Part shown: piece after piece, positions 1 through 14,035 of the stretch
Numbering within the stretch: the first letter of the stretch is position 1
Layout of the letters: each line of letters opens with the position of its first letter
Assembly (NCBI GenBank): GCA_009760855.2
Contig: WPIO01000045.1
Location: 276,001-340,000 of the forward strand
Length of the DNA: 64,000 nucleotides
Reading direction: 5' to 3'
Origin: Cristatella mucedo
Taxonomy: Eukaryota > Bryozoa > Phylactolaemata > Cristatellidae
Notes under the pieces: generated by a model
What the model was told of the DNA's origin: nothing
Seen by the model: only the letters and a program-made list of their open reading frames with translations
The model's database searches: none
Translations under genes and position numbers: made by a program

Positions 1-1640
1 GGCCTTTGGGGCCGCGGCCTCAGTCTGCAAGGCAAACGTTTTTTTTAAAGACATTGCTCAGGGCGATCGGTCTGTTGCTGTAGACAGCGTGATGTAAAAT
101 CTTATTCCTACGTGCCTCTTTCAACTGCCGTCTGATGGCACCTCAACACGCGAACGTATCCTACTGCTATATCACCTTGAGCAACTCAAGCAAACAAAGG
201 GAGAATCGGATGCTGTTTGAAGTTTGACTTTCCCAAGTCAAGAGCCAGCTTAACAGTGGCCTAGAGATTTCGACAAACTCAGCTCCTCTCGCCGGTACTA
301 GCATGGTGCCATTCAACTTCCGGTGACCAGTGACCTGCTATGCCTTGGACTGCCAAGTTGCACCAGTATCACTACCAATACAGGATCGTGAATGCACTAG
401 CACCGTACCTACCGTACGTACCAGTACCGTACCTATGCAACTGGTAGAGATCTTTCAACGAAGAGCTCGCTAGGAATTCAGATGTCATTTCAAAACTGTG
501 ATGGCCGGGCCATGCTGACTGAGCCCGACACCCTCGCCACGGCTTATGTCTAGCTGTAAGTGCAGGTCCACGTGACAGCGGATGTCGGCGCCGGCGGATC
601 GGCACCACAGTCTTCCTGAGTCGAGGAATTAGCAACAGTGTGTAACTCAACAATAATGGGGAGTATTATTTGAAGGTGCCCTCTAGCCATGGGCTTGGCT
701 GCTGCGAGCTTTCGGCAGTTATACGTCATTCAAGGCAGGTCCAGATGCAGTACGATCTGTTGGTCTTCCCGTCAAGATGTATTGTCGATATCGTCTGAGC
801 CACGATTAGTTCTCTCGTTTCCTCGCAGCATAGCGTGCCCCATATCGCATCGGTCGCTCTAGCTGAAGAAAGAAACGTTTCAGTGGACGACGTAGCTCTC
901 GGATCTACGCTCAGCTACCGGGTACCGATGATCATATTTCCTCATTGAGTTTTCATCGCAGTGCGTCTGACCCTCTGCAGTAAGAGGCTGCAGCTTTGCG
1001 TCGAGACCGTTCTTCCTTCAGCAGTTTACGAGCCACATCTTCGCTCTCATTTTTGGACTTGACGGTCAACCATACGATAATTCTTCCGAGCCTGCTGTAC
1101 GTACCTGACTGTGTAATACAACCTTGCAATGCTGTGGGAACTTACCTGAGCCTGATTGCGCAATGTCTGTTCCCGTCAACTGGTATCCTAAAATGAATTG
1201 GCTAGTTAATCCACCCAGAAGTGCGTTATCAGGCTTGCAGGTATTTCAGCCACTCATCATGTGAGGTAGCTAAAGGAGCAGTCACTTTCAATCGCATTTA
1301 GCTGCGTACGAACGACCTCAATGCTCTTGGTGGGCTACGTAGCAACCGGAAGCTCTTCCGGATGCTCTGCATCAGCGACACGATTAAGAGTGGTTGCAAT
1401 AGCGATTGCAAATTCTCCGTCTACGAACGCGCCGTCACCAAAAGCGTTCTCTAGGAGGCGGGTCGGCGTGCGAGAGGACCTGAAGAAACCTGTGACTTCT
1501 TGAATGTTGTGAGCTTGAGAACTCATGTTCATCTCGAGGTCGATGCTAATCTTGTCGAAGTCTTTAGCTCTCCTTATTTTCTAGCTCAGCCGAATCATGG
1601 TTGGCTGTGCAGTAATTAGCTACGGTAAATGCTGCTGAAT
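1..1640. other. No gene recognised
   Basis: Mixed-composition sequence with only short chance ORFs and no recognisable domain, RNA gene or repeat family. A short tandem of ACCGTACCT/ACCGTACGT-like units lies near 400-435. Confidence 0.5.
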
Positions 1641-1689
1641 ACTAGATACGTGGCAATAGTTGGATTTGAGGCTGTCCTGCAAATGAACT

Positions 1690-2440
1690 TGAATGACGCC
1701 GACTTGAACTGCGCCAATGCGTCGCCAGACCGAGTGGATCTTGACCGAGTCGACGTGGACCCGGCTAAACCTGACGAGTCCGCGCTCCCGGCCAGCCGAA
1801 GCACGAGCGAACGCCGCACAGGAGGTAGTTCGGACGGATTTCTCGGAGACCCGACTGCGGCGGGGGAAAACGCCAGCCCTGGCGACTGCAGCGGGGAATA
1901 TCCCGATGTAGGCAGCAGAGGCGGGGAATGTCCCCAGCGCAGGCAGCTCCCAGTCGGAGCCCGCGTCGACCGCGACGACAACCGTCCGCTTCGCCGACTA
2001 TTGGCTAGCCGCGGCGCCCGGGTTGACCCCGCCGAGAGCGCCGTCCGATTGGAAGCGTCGGTCGCGGTCTCGGTGAAAATAGGCGTCTTCGTCGGCCGGC
2101 AGCCCTGAACCCCGTCTCTCATTTCCGCCGCCTCCGCCGCCGCGCTCGGCACGCACGCCAATTCGCCGAGCTCGTCCAGTCGCCGCGACGACCTGCCTCC
2201 GCCGCCCACGCGGAGTTCTGGGTAAGAGAGCGCTGCCACGACCGACCGGCGCGCACTCCCGCTGACGCTTTGGCTGGCGCCCGCTGACGCGTCGCTCGCA
2301 GGTTGCTGCGCTGCGATTCTTCCCGGATGCCGACGCCGCTCGTAGCAGCGCACCGACGTCTGGACGTCGGTGCGCTGCTACGAGCGGGGCGATCCTCGCT
2401 AATTTGATGACAGCGCTGAGCTGCGCTCGCTGTCCGCTGT
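1690..2440. other. GC/CpG-rich island
   Basis: This stretch is strikingly richer in G, C and CpG than the flanks. It is open in several frames on both strands (for example 159 codons on + and 245 codons on -), as expected when stop codons are rare. I recognise no domain in any frame, so I do not call a gene. It could be a promoter or first-exon CpG island, or a GC-rich repeat. A perfect inverted repeat lies inside it. Confidence 0.5.
2336..2387. repeat. Perfect 25-bp inverted repeat with 2-nt loop
   Basis: The arms at 2336-2360 and 2363-2387 are exact reverse complements and are separated only by TG. They start CCGCTCGTAGC and end GCTACGAGCGG. The DNA or RNA would form a very stable hairpin. 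Confidence 0.95.
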
Positions 2441-2480
2441 GCGCCACGCTTACAATCCCGTATAGGAAAAAGTACAGCGC

Positions 2481-2517
<37 letters not shown>

Positions 2518-2944
2518 TTGCACTTGATAAAGCGCCCTCAGAGAACTTAATCTCTTTCCAGGCGCTTTACATTTGCTGCAAAGTGATACGCAATAGAATA
2601 GTAAGTAAAATCATGCTTGAAAAACAAACAAAATGAATAACATGGTTAGGGGTTACATGCACTGGGTCAGCATGCAAATGTGGTTAGTGGCAGCATGAAC
2701 AGTGTCAGCACGCATAAGCACATCGAGGACGAATCACAAGGACCCACTAAATGCTGTCCTAAATAGGTATGTTTTTAAGTTTCTTTTAAATGTGGTCAGG
2801 TCAGGGGATGTTCTGATGCAGGTCGGGAGGGAGTTCCAGGCTGTAGGAGCATACGAGCTAAATGCACGGTCTCCAAAGGATTTAAGGTTTGTACGAGGTA
2901 TTTGCTATGCTGCATATAATGTGGCCGATACTAAAGACGACTCT
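2481..2944 (-). mobile_element. LINE 3' end with (ATT)n tail
   Basis: Read on the minus strand, this holds the last part of a non-LTR retrotransposon. First come remnants of the conserved reverse-transcriptase C-terminal tail, then the family 3' UTR (complement of the GCATGCTGACCC-type block seen at 36.8 and 43.4 kb), then the terminal hairpin GCGCC...GGCGC and an (ATT)n tail at 2481-2518. The same 3' end recurs at least eight times in the window. Coding potential is lost. Confidence 0.8.
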
Positions 2945-2959
2945 TAGCCGTCTCGCTAC

Positions 2960-3950
2960 CGGGCTGGCAGCAGCTCGCGCTCAGCGCTAGAATTCGCCGA
3001 CCGGCACAACGTCGCTCCAAGAGAGCGACTGCGGTCAGGGGCAGGTCTTATATGGTAGCCAGTTCACCAGTCGGACAATAATCCCTTTCGCATATAATTA
3101 TAACGCGCGCTGCTCATGAGCCTCGGCTTTTGGCGGCGGCCCTTTCACAATCGCTCGGTTCGAATAAAGCGGTCAGCTCATTCCTCGCCATCGCGGTCCG
3201 CCGCCGCCGCCGTCGAGCTCACCATCCACAATCTCAATGCATTCCAAAACAGCGCGGCGTCGACCAGAGGAGGCGTCGAAGAGAATTGCTTCTCTGCCTC
3301 CGCAGTCGTCTCCGCCTCCCTCGCCTCCGCCATTGCCCCAGCCTTCTCCGGCGCTTCCGACGACGGCTCCGCCGCTGGCGCCGGCGCCTCGCGCCGACGC
3401 TTGCGAAATTACGCTCAGTGAGGTGGCGTCTGGCCTCTTTTGTGCGGCGATGGCCGACCAGTGGGCGGGCGGACTGACGCTTGGATAGGCGGCGGCGAAG
3501 CCACGTCGGCGTCTCCGATTCACTCGCCACGCCGCACGCCGTCGAATTGGCCGCGCCAACGCGGCGGGATTTTTCGCCGCCCGCCTCTCCGACGAGCTGC
3601 CGACTGAGCGCGGGCGGCGGCGCGACTCACGCGAGCGCTCGAGCAACGGGGCGCCGCTTGCGTCGGCTGCATACGCGCCCAGGGTGCGTCGCCGTCGCTC
3701 CATCTACCGCGACGCTTCTCAAAAGACGCTGGGCGACTCGGCTAACGAGCCAGTGCTCAGGCGGCGGAGCCAGATTGGCTGGCAGTTTGGGCCCCGACTG
3801 AGCCCGCTCGGTGGGTGGGCGATTTAGATGAGTGGTCCGCTGGCCGGATACCCTCGGCGTGACATTTTTTTCAGGCGACCCGCCGGCGGTCCGAGCTACA
3901 GCCGCTTGCAGCCCGCGTCCCTGCCGACAGCTAGCAGCTGTCAGACCACG
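2960..3950. other. Second GC/CpG-rich island, TATA-like box at its edge
   Basis: Very GC- and CpG-rich, open in many frames on both strands, with low-complexity Arg/Ser/Ala/Pro translations. A TATA-like string (CATATAATTATAA) at about 3091-3103 lies just before the rise in CpG near 3104. That layout would suit a promoter and first exon on +, but I cannot find a convincing start codon, splice pattern or domain. No gene is called. Confidence 0.45.
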
Positions 3951-5765
3951 TGTCATGCCGGCTAATTAGTGGCCGGCAGGTGCAGCAGACGCAGAAGTCG
4001 CTGTAGCCAGCCGGAAGTTTACCATTCGGGAAGTTTCGAGCCACCACTGGGTCGGTTCCCATAGCTTCATCAACCGCCGTCTGGAAGATATGCGTTCGCA
4101 GAGCTGTCTCTGTGCGAAAGGTCAGCATTCGGCTAGTGAATCGGTGCACTTATTCCCATCAGCAGTCGGAGACAACCTGCTTTGACCAATCGCTACTGTC
4201 AGCATCAGTATCTAGCAGGTGCTCTGCAATGACCAAGCATCAGTATTGATGACAGTAATCATGGTGTTATTAATAACCATCACGATCAAACATTGTTCAA
4301 AGAACATTAGCAAAAGCAAAGCTCGTAGCAAGTATTTCACAAAGGACGGTAACGCAGCACGTTAGCCGATCCCCAATTCGACAGCAAAAGCTCTGTAAGG
4401 ACGGAAGGCCTGGACAAAAGCCAAGCTTCGATGAGACTTGGGCTTCAATTTTGATGCAATTTTCAAAAGATTGGTCACTGCCATAGCAGTCCTATTTCTT
4501 GGTAGTTGGTGCATTCGAATTGAAGGCACTGTCTCGGAAACTACTCGAAGCTGGCTAGAGGCCTAGTCAATTGACTAGCATCAGGGGACCTGGTAAGAAA
4601 GGGGCTGGACTAGAGGTTAGAAGCATCAGGCTGAAATACTGGTGCAACGTAAAGACCCAACCGAATAAGTTTGAAACCACCACTTGAATGGCTTTTTAAT
4701 TTGGGATCCTCTCCAGGTTTGAAAGAGGTTGCATATGAGGGCCATTGTAACATTCACGAGAGAGAAACCTTGCAGTAGCATTGTGCACAATCTTCTAGTG
4801 TCCTATTACTCATACGAGAAACAATACGACTAAGGTCCACTTACTGTTTCACCAATTGGCCGCGGAACCCTTCTCAAAGCAAGCTAGGTTTTGGAATTGC
4901 GCCCAACCCATAGTCAGTATATTTGACTGTACAGCTAATCACTGAAGGAATGGTGCACTTTATTGAATGTAACAGTATCCCAGGTCGTTTGCATTTAACT
5001 TACTGGTAAATTAGCTTTGAAATGTTAGTGACGGATCTCGGCACACTGGTGGCCATGCAGGTCTTTGTCTGATCTGACTCTTTAGATTTAGACTTTGAGG
5101 TATTTGTACATCTTATATCGTGCCGAACAATCGCATGCATGCAAACAGCCTAATTCCGTGATCCAGTCACTCGTGCTCGACCGAGCAGTAGAAAAACTGC
5201 CCCAATGAATAGCACAGTAGTCTGGCAGTCTGCCATCGAGTGTTTTCTCCCTAAACGACCTGATCAGCTCGAGCTTTGCATGAGCTAGGATGCTCTCTAG
5301 ATCGCTTGAAACTGAGTTAAGAACCTGGTTTGAATCGTCGCGTTCTGATGTTTTTAGGACAATGTATTCTCAGCAAGAACCAACCATTGTCGTCACAAAT
5401 CAGGTATAGTCCAATTTTGCAGCGCAGTTGGAATGCAGCTGGTAGTCGAGGTGTGCTTAAGAAATGAGATGGAATAGCTGCCTGCTATGCCCGAATCATT
5501 CTTTGAGTTTTCTCCGGTTCGGACGATTGCAAAGCAAACAAGTAGCTCTTACTAAACCTATTTAGGTCTTGTAAAATTAAATACTTTTATTCTCTGGAAG
5601 TCATCTCGGTCCTGCCAATTTGCCAATGCTAATTGCAACTGACGGTGGTTAGCACTTTGACTTAACGGTTCGGGTGGCTTGAAGGTGTTTCTTGCAGTCT
5701 TGAGCATGTGCTGTCTCCTGAAATTTTTTCTACTCCTATGAAGCATGTCAATTGTCAAAATATTT
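3951..5765. other. No gene recognised
   Basis: Unique-looking intergenic sequence with only short ORFs. I see no domain, repeat family or RNA gene. Confidence 0.5.
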
Positions 5766-6970
<1,205 letters not shown>

Positions 6971-6974
6971 GTTT

Positions 6975-7548
6975 AGATAGATTGACAACCTGGCACTGGC
7001 TACAAGTCAAGCAAATAATCACTTCAAGGTTCTTTCACTCACTTTTAGGTCTCTTCATTCTTTGACTCCAGCCTACTTATCAGATCTACGCCTCCACCAG
7101 CCTGAGCCTTGTAATACTCGCTTTTCGGAATCTAATTGTCTACTTATACCTCGCCCGAACCTCGAATTCTTTGGAGACCGCGCCTTTAGTTCGCATGCTC
7201 TCAAAGCATGGAACTCACTACCGACTTACGTCACGACATCCTCTGACTTGACTCTATTTACAACAAATAGTAAACCCGCCTCTATTTATCACAGCATTCA
7301 GTGTGTCCGTGTGATTCATCCTTTATTTACTTATCGTTGCTGTCGCTGTGCATGCTGCCACTAACCACATTTGCATACTGACCCTGTGCATGTCACCCCT
7401 TTCCATGTTACAATTGTTGTCATTGAGCGTGCAACCGCTAACCATGCGATTTTGCTTCCTTTGCAGCTAATGAAATGTGCCTAGAAAGAATTGAGTTCTC
7501 AGAGAGCGCTTTATTAAATGCATTATTATTATTATTATTATTATTATA
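6975..7548 (+). mobile_element. LINE 3' fragment (RT C-terminus, 3' UTR, (ATT)n tail)
   Basis: The frames from 6975 encode the family reverse-transcriptase C-terminus: HWLQVKQ, then APAYLSDL-like, then FGDRAFSSHALKAWNSLPTY. This is the RSFAVAAPRLWNSLP-type block found in CR1/L2/Jockey-like elements. A 3' UTR follows, then a degraded GAGTTCTC...GCGCTTTAT hairpin and an (ATT)n tail at 7523-7547. Frame changes and stops show that it is inactive. Confidence 0.8.
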
Positions 7549-8097
7549 TGACTGTCGGCAGAGTGCATTGAAAACCTGAACACAAGAAGGCTTGGTTTTT
7601 TCACTTTTAGCCGGCTGCAACTACCATGGTTGTGATGCAGCAGACGACTAATCAACGACAATGGTCCAGCGGACTGTGTGCCTGTTGCAACGATTGCGGA
7701 ATTTGTAAGCAGCCATCCGCCTTAGTTGTTATGGCGAAATCAACTACTCGTATGCCTAAAGTTGGCAGACCATGCGTGGAATATTACAAGCGCGTGCATT
7801 CTGGTCCAAGTACTCATCCATTTGCAGTCAGTTGCGAGCACTGGTTTGCTTTGCCTTTGGAAATTATTACTTCTTTACTTACAACGGCAGCTAAGTAATC
7901 TTCAAACAATCAATTGCACACGATCACCGATTGAAAAGTTCGAGCGGCTCCCACGGAATTCCGCAGAGACTTTTTGTCTTCTGAGACTGTGACATGCGTA
8001 ATGTAACTCAGATTTATATTTTTCATTGTAAACCGTACACGTTTATTCAAGCAGCACTCGGAGATTCCATAGTTCGCAATTCTTTTTAATCTGAAGG

Positions 8098-8100
<3 letters not shown>

Positions 8101-8172
<72 letters not shown>
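8101..8172. repeat. (CT)n microsatellite
   Basis: About 72 nt of uninterrupted CT dinucleotide. Confidence 0.97.
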
Positions 8173-8176
<4 letters not shown>

Positions 8177-10080
8177 ACTCCATTGAACTTTAAATATGTT
8201 TTGCAATAAGACCTTACACTTGACGCGTAATTCTTTGTTGGGCCTTGGCCACAAGAAAGGCAGACAGACAGGAAGCATATGCTCGCTCTGTGTTTCGAAA
8301 TTAAAATTTGAATGTCCTGGCTTTTGCCAACGCAGTGAGGCGTTAAAGAGAGAATTTTTCCAACGTGATACACCTTGCAGCCGACATGGAACATGCATAG
8401 GTTATTTTTGTAGAGTGACGCTAGCAAGCTGGTTTACGGTTTGGCTTGAATCAGCCGATTGGACTTACCAACTTAATTTGCAATTTGCCGTGCCAAGTTG
8501 CTGCAGCAACTTTTCTCCAGTTCGGTATTCAGCTCTCAAAGAGCCCGTGCTATCAATCAATTAGGCGTTGTTGTGAGCGAATAACACATCAATCGTGTCA
8601 ATAAGGAAGTTTTCCGAGTGAGTACACTTTCCCTAACGAACGAAAGAACTCACAAAAACTTGGATGCGCGTTTAGCAATTGCCAAATTGCAGAAGTCGGC
8701 ATGTTTGATATCAAGCAACGTATTTAACCCAGCCTTGGGAGCCTGGAGTACGATTGGGCCGTGGACGCTGTGGCGTGCATTTTCAAAACGCCTAGCAGTT
8801 ATCGTTTTGACATTCTCTTTCTGCGTACTCGAACATCGTTGAGGTGCCTGCGCATTCGTCTTGGCTGGCGAGAAACTTTGATCGCGACCGTGACCCTATA
8901 GTGTGCAGATTATCACTTCACCTTATCCAAGAATCTTAACCGACCTTTCACCTTTCACCTGGGCAGAACGGGATTGCATATTCGCTGGGTAGATTCTTAC
9001 CATCTACCGACGTTTGCGTGCTCTTTCTTTTTCTTCTCAGTATGGCTACGAGCGAAAGCTGCGTGATGAAGTGTATAGACCGCTGAACATTGAGCGATCC
9101 GGATAGGGCAGCACACTGGAATTTCCTTCGTCGTGATCTCAATATTCTTTCCAGGCTGGACCGTGTTTTTCTTCGGCTCGTGCTACCAGTGCTATTTGGC
9201 CACGGAAATGGGAGAGAGCTGCTGCGTCGGCATGTGCACTCCGGCTGCTCTCATTCCACTTCGAACGAAGCTCCGAACTCAGGAAAACATACAGGTACTG
9301 GTTCGCTCTGAAACTGTAGCAGACGCTTGCATCCGCGGCTGCGGCATGCTTTGCGAATGTTGAAGCACAGGCATTGTATCTTAAGATTGAGCACCAGACA
9401 CCCAAGTGAAAGCGAAACTACGAATTTTCAGGGAGACATCTGCGACGACACGTGGAAATACATGTGCTATAGCTCATGTGCACTCTGTCAACTCGGTCGG
9501 GAGGTTAAGTATATTCAACGGCGTGCAGCTTTGGGAGGCACAACAGTCGTGGTGACTGCTTAAATGCCGCCACAGGGACGGCTCAAGATGCAGTAATATG
9601 CCTCTGCTGCACAGCCATGAAAGAAGAGTATTACGGCTCTTTTCGAATGACAAAAATTATGCTAGCTTCGGCATGCAGTGTTTATTATTATCGGTTTACT
9701 TTAGTCGCTAGTCTAGTGCTTTGGCCGTTTGATTAGCTTGCTTTATCGAGACTGCTATACATTTTCGCCTTAATGTATCCAAGCTCCTTTAAATAAATTA
9801 GTTAACTGTCTCAGGAATTCATTACATCCTCAATTGTTCCTTACCTGTTATCGGGCTGTGAGTAACACGAATGACACGTCCATGCACTCGCTATAACGTT
9901 AGCAGGGAGGGGCTTCTCCGGCTGGGTACCATCATATATTCTAATATTTTAATAAATCGTTCCCTCATATACATACATGTGTGTTGTTTTATTTGTGCCT
10001 GTGAGTGCATGCTTCCGTGCGAGTATTTGTGTGTATGTGTATATGCGTCAGTGTGTGTATGCGTTTATATATTATGCTCA
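8173..10080. other. No gene recognised
   Basis: Only short ORFs without recognisable domains. A loose GT-rich tract lies at 10,025-10,065. Confidence 0.5.
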
Positions 10081-10084
10081 CGCT

Positions 10085-11200
10085 CCCTGCGGATCGGTGT
10101 CTTTGGCTCTCATCTCGCTGACAGATCTCCCAGTGGCGCCACCTCTGCTAAGGGCGGCGGTTAATCGGCTAATAGCGGTGCTCCCACTGATCGGGCTGCA
10201 GCTCCGGCAGCTGGGCAGCCACCGGCAGCAGCCGCGACTCGACGCTGGTCTCCTGTGCATGGTTTGACCAGCGACCGTGCCCCCCCCCCCCTTAGAGAGG
10301 CTATGCAGCCGCTCAGATGCCCCAAGCAGTGCCTAGTCCCGAGGAAACACGGCTCACTGTCACTGCTCAGTCCCGCGGAAACACGGCTCTTGCCGAACCA
10401 GCTCGAGGCTTCTCTCTCGGTCTGGGTGGTGGAGGAAAGGTTTCTCAACGACTTGCTGGCGAACTCCTATCATTTATTCAGCGATCGAACGTGGCCCGAT
10501 CGTTGAGCACGGCGTCACCGGCCGCGCTCGTCTTACGGTGCCAAACTTGGGAGCAGGCATCGCTCTTGACGACGGAGCTCGCGAAAACCTGCCCTGCACC
10601 GCACAATCGGCTGCCCGCCTGGCCACGATTATCACCGATCGCTTGAACCGAGAGACTTTCGACTATGCGCTGTCTAGCACTCTGCGCCTGCTCCTCAGCC
10701 AAGGACAGCCAAGTCGATGCAACGCTCCTGTACGGCCGGATGCCGTCGGATGTGTGTCGAGTAGTGGCAATGACCGTCAACACAACATGCCCACCGTGGC
10801 TGCCGCCGGAGGCTGCCAGCGAGCACTGTCGGTCACCGTTTCGGCCCCCAATTCGATAGCCATATGCCGTCCGTCGGCTTCGCACTGTCCTTTGGCTCTT
10901 CAGACGGCGAGAGCATGAGCGGCGTCGTCAGCATGTCCAGTCGTGGTTTTTCTCGGTGAATCCAGCCTCACCCTAGCGAGAGAGGGAGCCTCTGCGTCTG
11001 CCACTGTCCCTCGTTTTCTTGCTACCAGTCTCCGCTGAGCCCGGAGCGCTCACTCACTCTCACCATTATCCTCATCAGGCTCAGATGCATCTCTCCGGGC
11101 CTCTGAGAGTCACCCCTCTGATTCAGCACCGCCCCTAGGGACTGTCACCGCTGTTGCCGCGATGGCAGTCGCGGAGTCTACAGCCTGGTGTAAGCCTGGT
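10085..11200. other. GC-rich segment, no gene called
   Basis: GC-rich with CpG, and open in several overlapping frames on both strands (up to 135 codons). The translations lack any domain I recognise, and the + and - ORFs shadow each other. It contains a 10-C run at 10,281-10,290. Confidence 0.4.
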
Positions 11201-11219
11201 TTAGACCAGTGAAGTCTTG

Positions 11220-11945
11220 CTTTTTACCAACGCGAATCTTCTGTGTGTATGTACTGTGGAGGGCGGCTGCGGTCCTGACTTAGATGAAAACTCGACGAAG
11301 ACTCAGCAGCCAAATCCGGTGCTACTGTAACCGTCCTGGGATCGCTGTTCGTCCCCCCCCCAGTTCTCTATCGGTGGCTGTGCTATGCAGTGCTGCAGTG
11401 CCATAAAAACGCAAGCGACCACAACTGGGCGCCGAAAGTGACAGTTTATTGCAGGCCGGTTAGTAGTGGTTATGCACCGATCTGAACCGGGCCGACGGTT
11501 CGATGTGTTCTGGTAGAGCCCACTATGACAAGCACAGTAGTCGATCCATCGCCTAACCGCATCGCCTGCATAGAGCTCCATTCTCACCTGAACTAGGCGG
11601 ACCAGGAGTCAGGTCTGTACTAGGTGCCCTAGTCAAACCCCTCAAGATAAGGGCTCACATCACGGCTAACCTGGGAGTGCATTGCTATTTTAGCCAAGGC
11701 TGAGCAAGTGACCAATCACAGACCCCGTTCAGGCCAAGCCTACTGCCCTGCATCTCGAGGAATGGCGGACGACTTGACCAGCGAAATCGTCCATGCGTTC
11801 CTGGCGAGCCCCTGTTTATGGTTCAAAAAGAGTTCGGAGTTTAATAGCCATATTTTGAGGGGTTGAGCGAGAAAGGCTATAGCAAACAGTTTTCATTCTG
11901 CGGTAACAGCATTAGCCAAGCCTGGCCGAAGAAAAAAGCCGTTGC
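11220..11945. repeat. Diverged repeat unit, copy 1
   Basis: Blocks such as CTTCTGTGTGTAT...ACTCAGCAGCCAAA at 11,236-11,315 and AGCGAGAAAGGCTATAGCA near 11,865 recur in the same order at 12,375-12,665, with a large internal length difference. I see no coding capacity, so this is probably a non-autonomous element or an old duplication. Confidence 0.55.
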
Positions 11946-11974
11946 TATTACATGATCGCTTAGTAGGCTGAGCG

Positions 11975-12125
11975 AGTAGGAAGACAGACTTGGAGCAAGA
12001 CTGCCGTCCAAGCCTCCTACAAACCGGAAGACTGTAGTAAGACTCCAAGTTGGTAGGAAGCAAGACTCTCGTCTAAACCAGGCTTTAGACAGCGAGTCTT
12101 GCTTCATACCTGCAGCTTGAGATAT
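11975..12125. repeat. Short interspersed repeat with GGAAGCAAGACT motifs, copy 1
   Basis: It contains spaced copies of a GGAAGCAAGACT-like motif and an inverted counterpart AGTCTTGCTTC near 12,103-12,113, so part folds back on itself. A clear second copy lies at 13,918-14,035. Confidence 0.6.
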
Positions 12126-12364
12126 CGTCGCGAACAGCACAGAAGTCTAGCCGACAAGCCACACCACCAGTTTATTTCACTACGCACGGAGCAGGGGAAA
12201 AACTACTCTCCTAGCCCCTCTTAACCTCCGGAGTCCAGCGACTCCCTTGTCAATCACCAAGCAATCACCAATAGCAGGCCCGACCGCATGCCACATCGAG
12301 TGCCACAGCCCACTCATTCAATGATTAGGGACAGTGTCATCAACCAAATGAAACCACGTTACCT

Positions 12365-12665
12365 GCGCGAGTCTTCTGTGTGTATTTCATCAATAGGATG
12401 GGGCAGACCAGACTTATGGAAGACTTGGCGACACGACTCAGCAGCCAAACCCAGTTGTACTTTTCTAGCCAAGATATATCGGTGGGGAGGGGTGACTCGA
12501 CTGAAGGGTACGACTTGACTTTGGTGAACTTATATTATTGATGTGACACTCTGAGCTCGGAGTTCAAAAATTAGATTTTGAGGCGACGAGCGGCACAGGC
12601 TATAGCAGAGGGGTTTCGTCAGAAGCCCTGGCCAGTCGGGCGCGCGAGAAAAAAGAAATCCCAGC
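12365..12665. repeat. Diverged repeat unit, copy 2
   Basis: Homologous to 11,220-11,945 at both ends (CTTCTGTGTGTAT, GACTCAGCAGCCAAACCC, CACAGGCTATAGCAGA), with a deletion in the middle. Confidence 0.55.
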
Positions 12666-12667
12666 TG

Positions 12668-12835
12668 ATTAAACAGCCTCTTTTAGTATAGCGACAGAAG
12701 AGCCTTTACGGCTATCACCACCGCTTGCAGTGGCGATAAAGGATCGCCCACCGCAGGAATCGAACCCACGACCTCGGTCCCGAGGTCGTGAAAGCAGCCG
12801 CCTTACCTAGTGTGCCATCACGGAGATACACACAC
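12668..12835 (-). mobile_element. tRNA-derived SINE, family 2
   Basis: On the minus strand this reads as GGCACACTAGGTAAGGCGG (box A region), a palindromic CACGACCTCGG/CCGAGGTCGTG, a box-B-like GGTTCGATTCC, then a tail with AGCCGTAAAGGCTCTTCTGTCGC. The same arrangement occurs at 25,995, 27,462, 39,566 and 46,250. The tRNA-like part is not a functional tRNA gene. Confidence 0.8.
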
Positions 12836-13254
12836 TGCTCGGCTGAAAACACTGATGCCCTCCAGCAGTGAGCAAGACGTGCAGCGGCGATATAGGAAGA
12901 TAAGAAATGCTTGACGCGAGCCAGGTGGCTCAATAGCTGCAGCGTCCTGCTCCTCGTGGGGGGAGCGGTTGATCGATGCCTGTCAATCCTACCCGGCCAG
13001 CTTTATAAGAATAGGACGTGGCGGGCTGAAGGTCGTCGCTGCCACCATCAGTTATGGATCTCGCTTTCTGTTAGAACGACGGAAGCGCTGTCGACTGATG
13101 AGACGGGGCGAGTCACCGCCAAGAGAATTACTAGGCTAATCGCATTTTGCGTTTGTCTGTTTGTGTGTATGGGCACGTGATACAGGCGTAGTGATTTGAC
13201 GCCGAAAACTATAGTGAGTCCGGTGCAGTGAAAGAGGGGATTGAAGTAGTAATG

Positions 13255-13420
13255 TAATATTAATATAATTCATTTGTTTAGCGCCCCAAGAGAACTTAAT
13301 TTCTACTCAGGCTCTTCACATATGCCTCGGGGGCTTGAGCCCACGACCTCAGCCATGCCTTGGTCGGGGGGGGGGGCGAGCACTTTAACCGCTGGACCTA
13401 ACCAACTCGTAGGCAAAGCG
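13255..13420 (-). mobile_element. tRNA-derived SINE, family 1
   Basis: On the minus strand it has a GGTCGTGGGCTCAAGCCCC box B, then GCATATGTGAAG, then an AGTAGAAATTAAGTTCTCTTGGGGCGCT tail hairpin. The same order is seen at 22,235, 36,850 and 41,860. A G9 run interrupts it near 13,367. Confidence 0.75.
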
Positions 13421-13917
13421 GCTCTCGGTGTTCGTGCCTTTGCTAGAGGCGGAAGCGGAGCCCTAGTTCTCTGGTCAGGGTTTAGGTTCTGGTCGTTCTG
13501 GCTCTCTGTCTATTTGTGTCGTTTCAACTATAGACGTAGATGACCTAAGTGCGTGGAAATATTTCCCACGTAAGAGTGCTTGCTTTGGAGACAGCCTGCA
13601 AGGAGTTGAAGATGAAGCTGAACTAGACATGAAGCAGTGTTGTGCACTGCCGTTAAAGTTTGGTAAAATTCCTTATTTGTTTGTGGATATCTTTACATCA
13701 CATACGAGCTCACGACTGTTTATCAACCACAAGTAGATTGTTGATAGAAGTTTGGTTTTTCGTGGCGACATACTGATTGTTCATAGTCGCCCAGCGAACC
13801 AAATTCGTCAGCTAACTTTACGGCTTGGTAAGCGGGTGGTTACCCCTCCTCCACCGTGCCTTGAGCATTACAGCTACATACGCTGCACGTATGCCACTAG
13901 CGATCAGTGTGGAGTGA

Positions 13918-14035
13918 ATAGGAAGCAAGACTTGGTGCAAGACTGCTGTCTAAACTTTCTACCAACCGGAAGACCCGAGTAAGATTTGAGTAGATAGGAA
14001 GCAAGACTCGTCGTCTAAGCCCTGGCTTTCGCAGC
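13918..14035. repeat. Short interspersed repeat with GGAAGCAAGACT motifs, copy 2
   Basis: It aligns along its length with 11,980-12,090: AGGAAGCAAGACTTGG, then ACCAACCGGAAGAC, then AGGAAGCAAGACTCG. Confidence 0.6.

Noticed and set aside
1616-3956. Long overlapping ORFs (up to 245 codons) on both strands of the GC islands
   Set aside because: Stop codons are rare at this GC content, frames shadow one another, and no domain or splice pattern supports any single frame.
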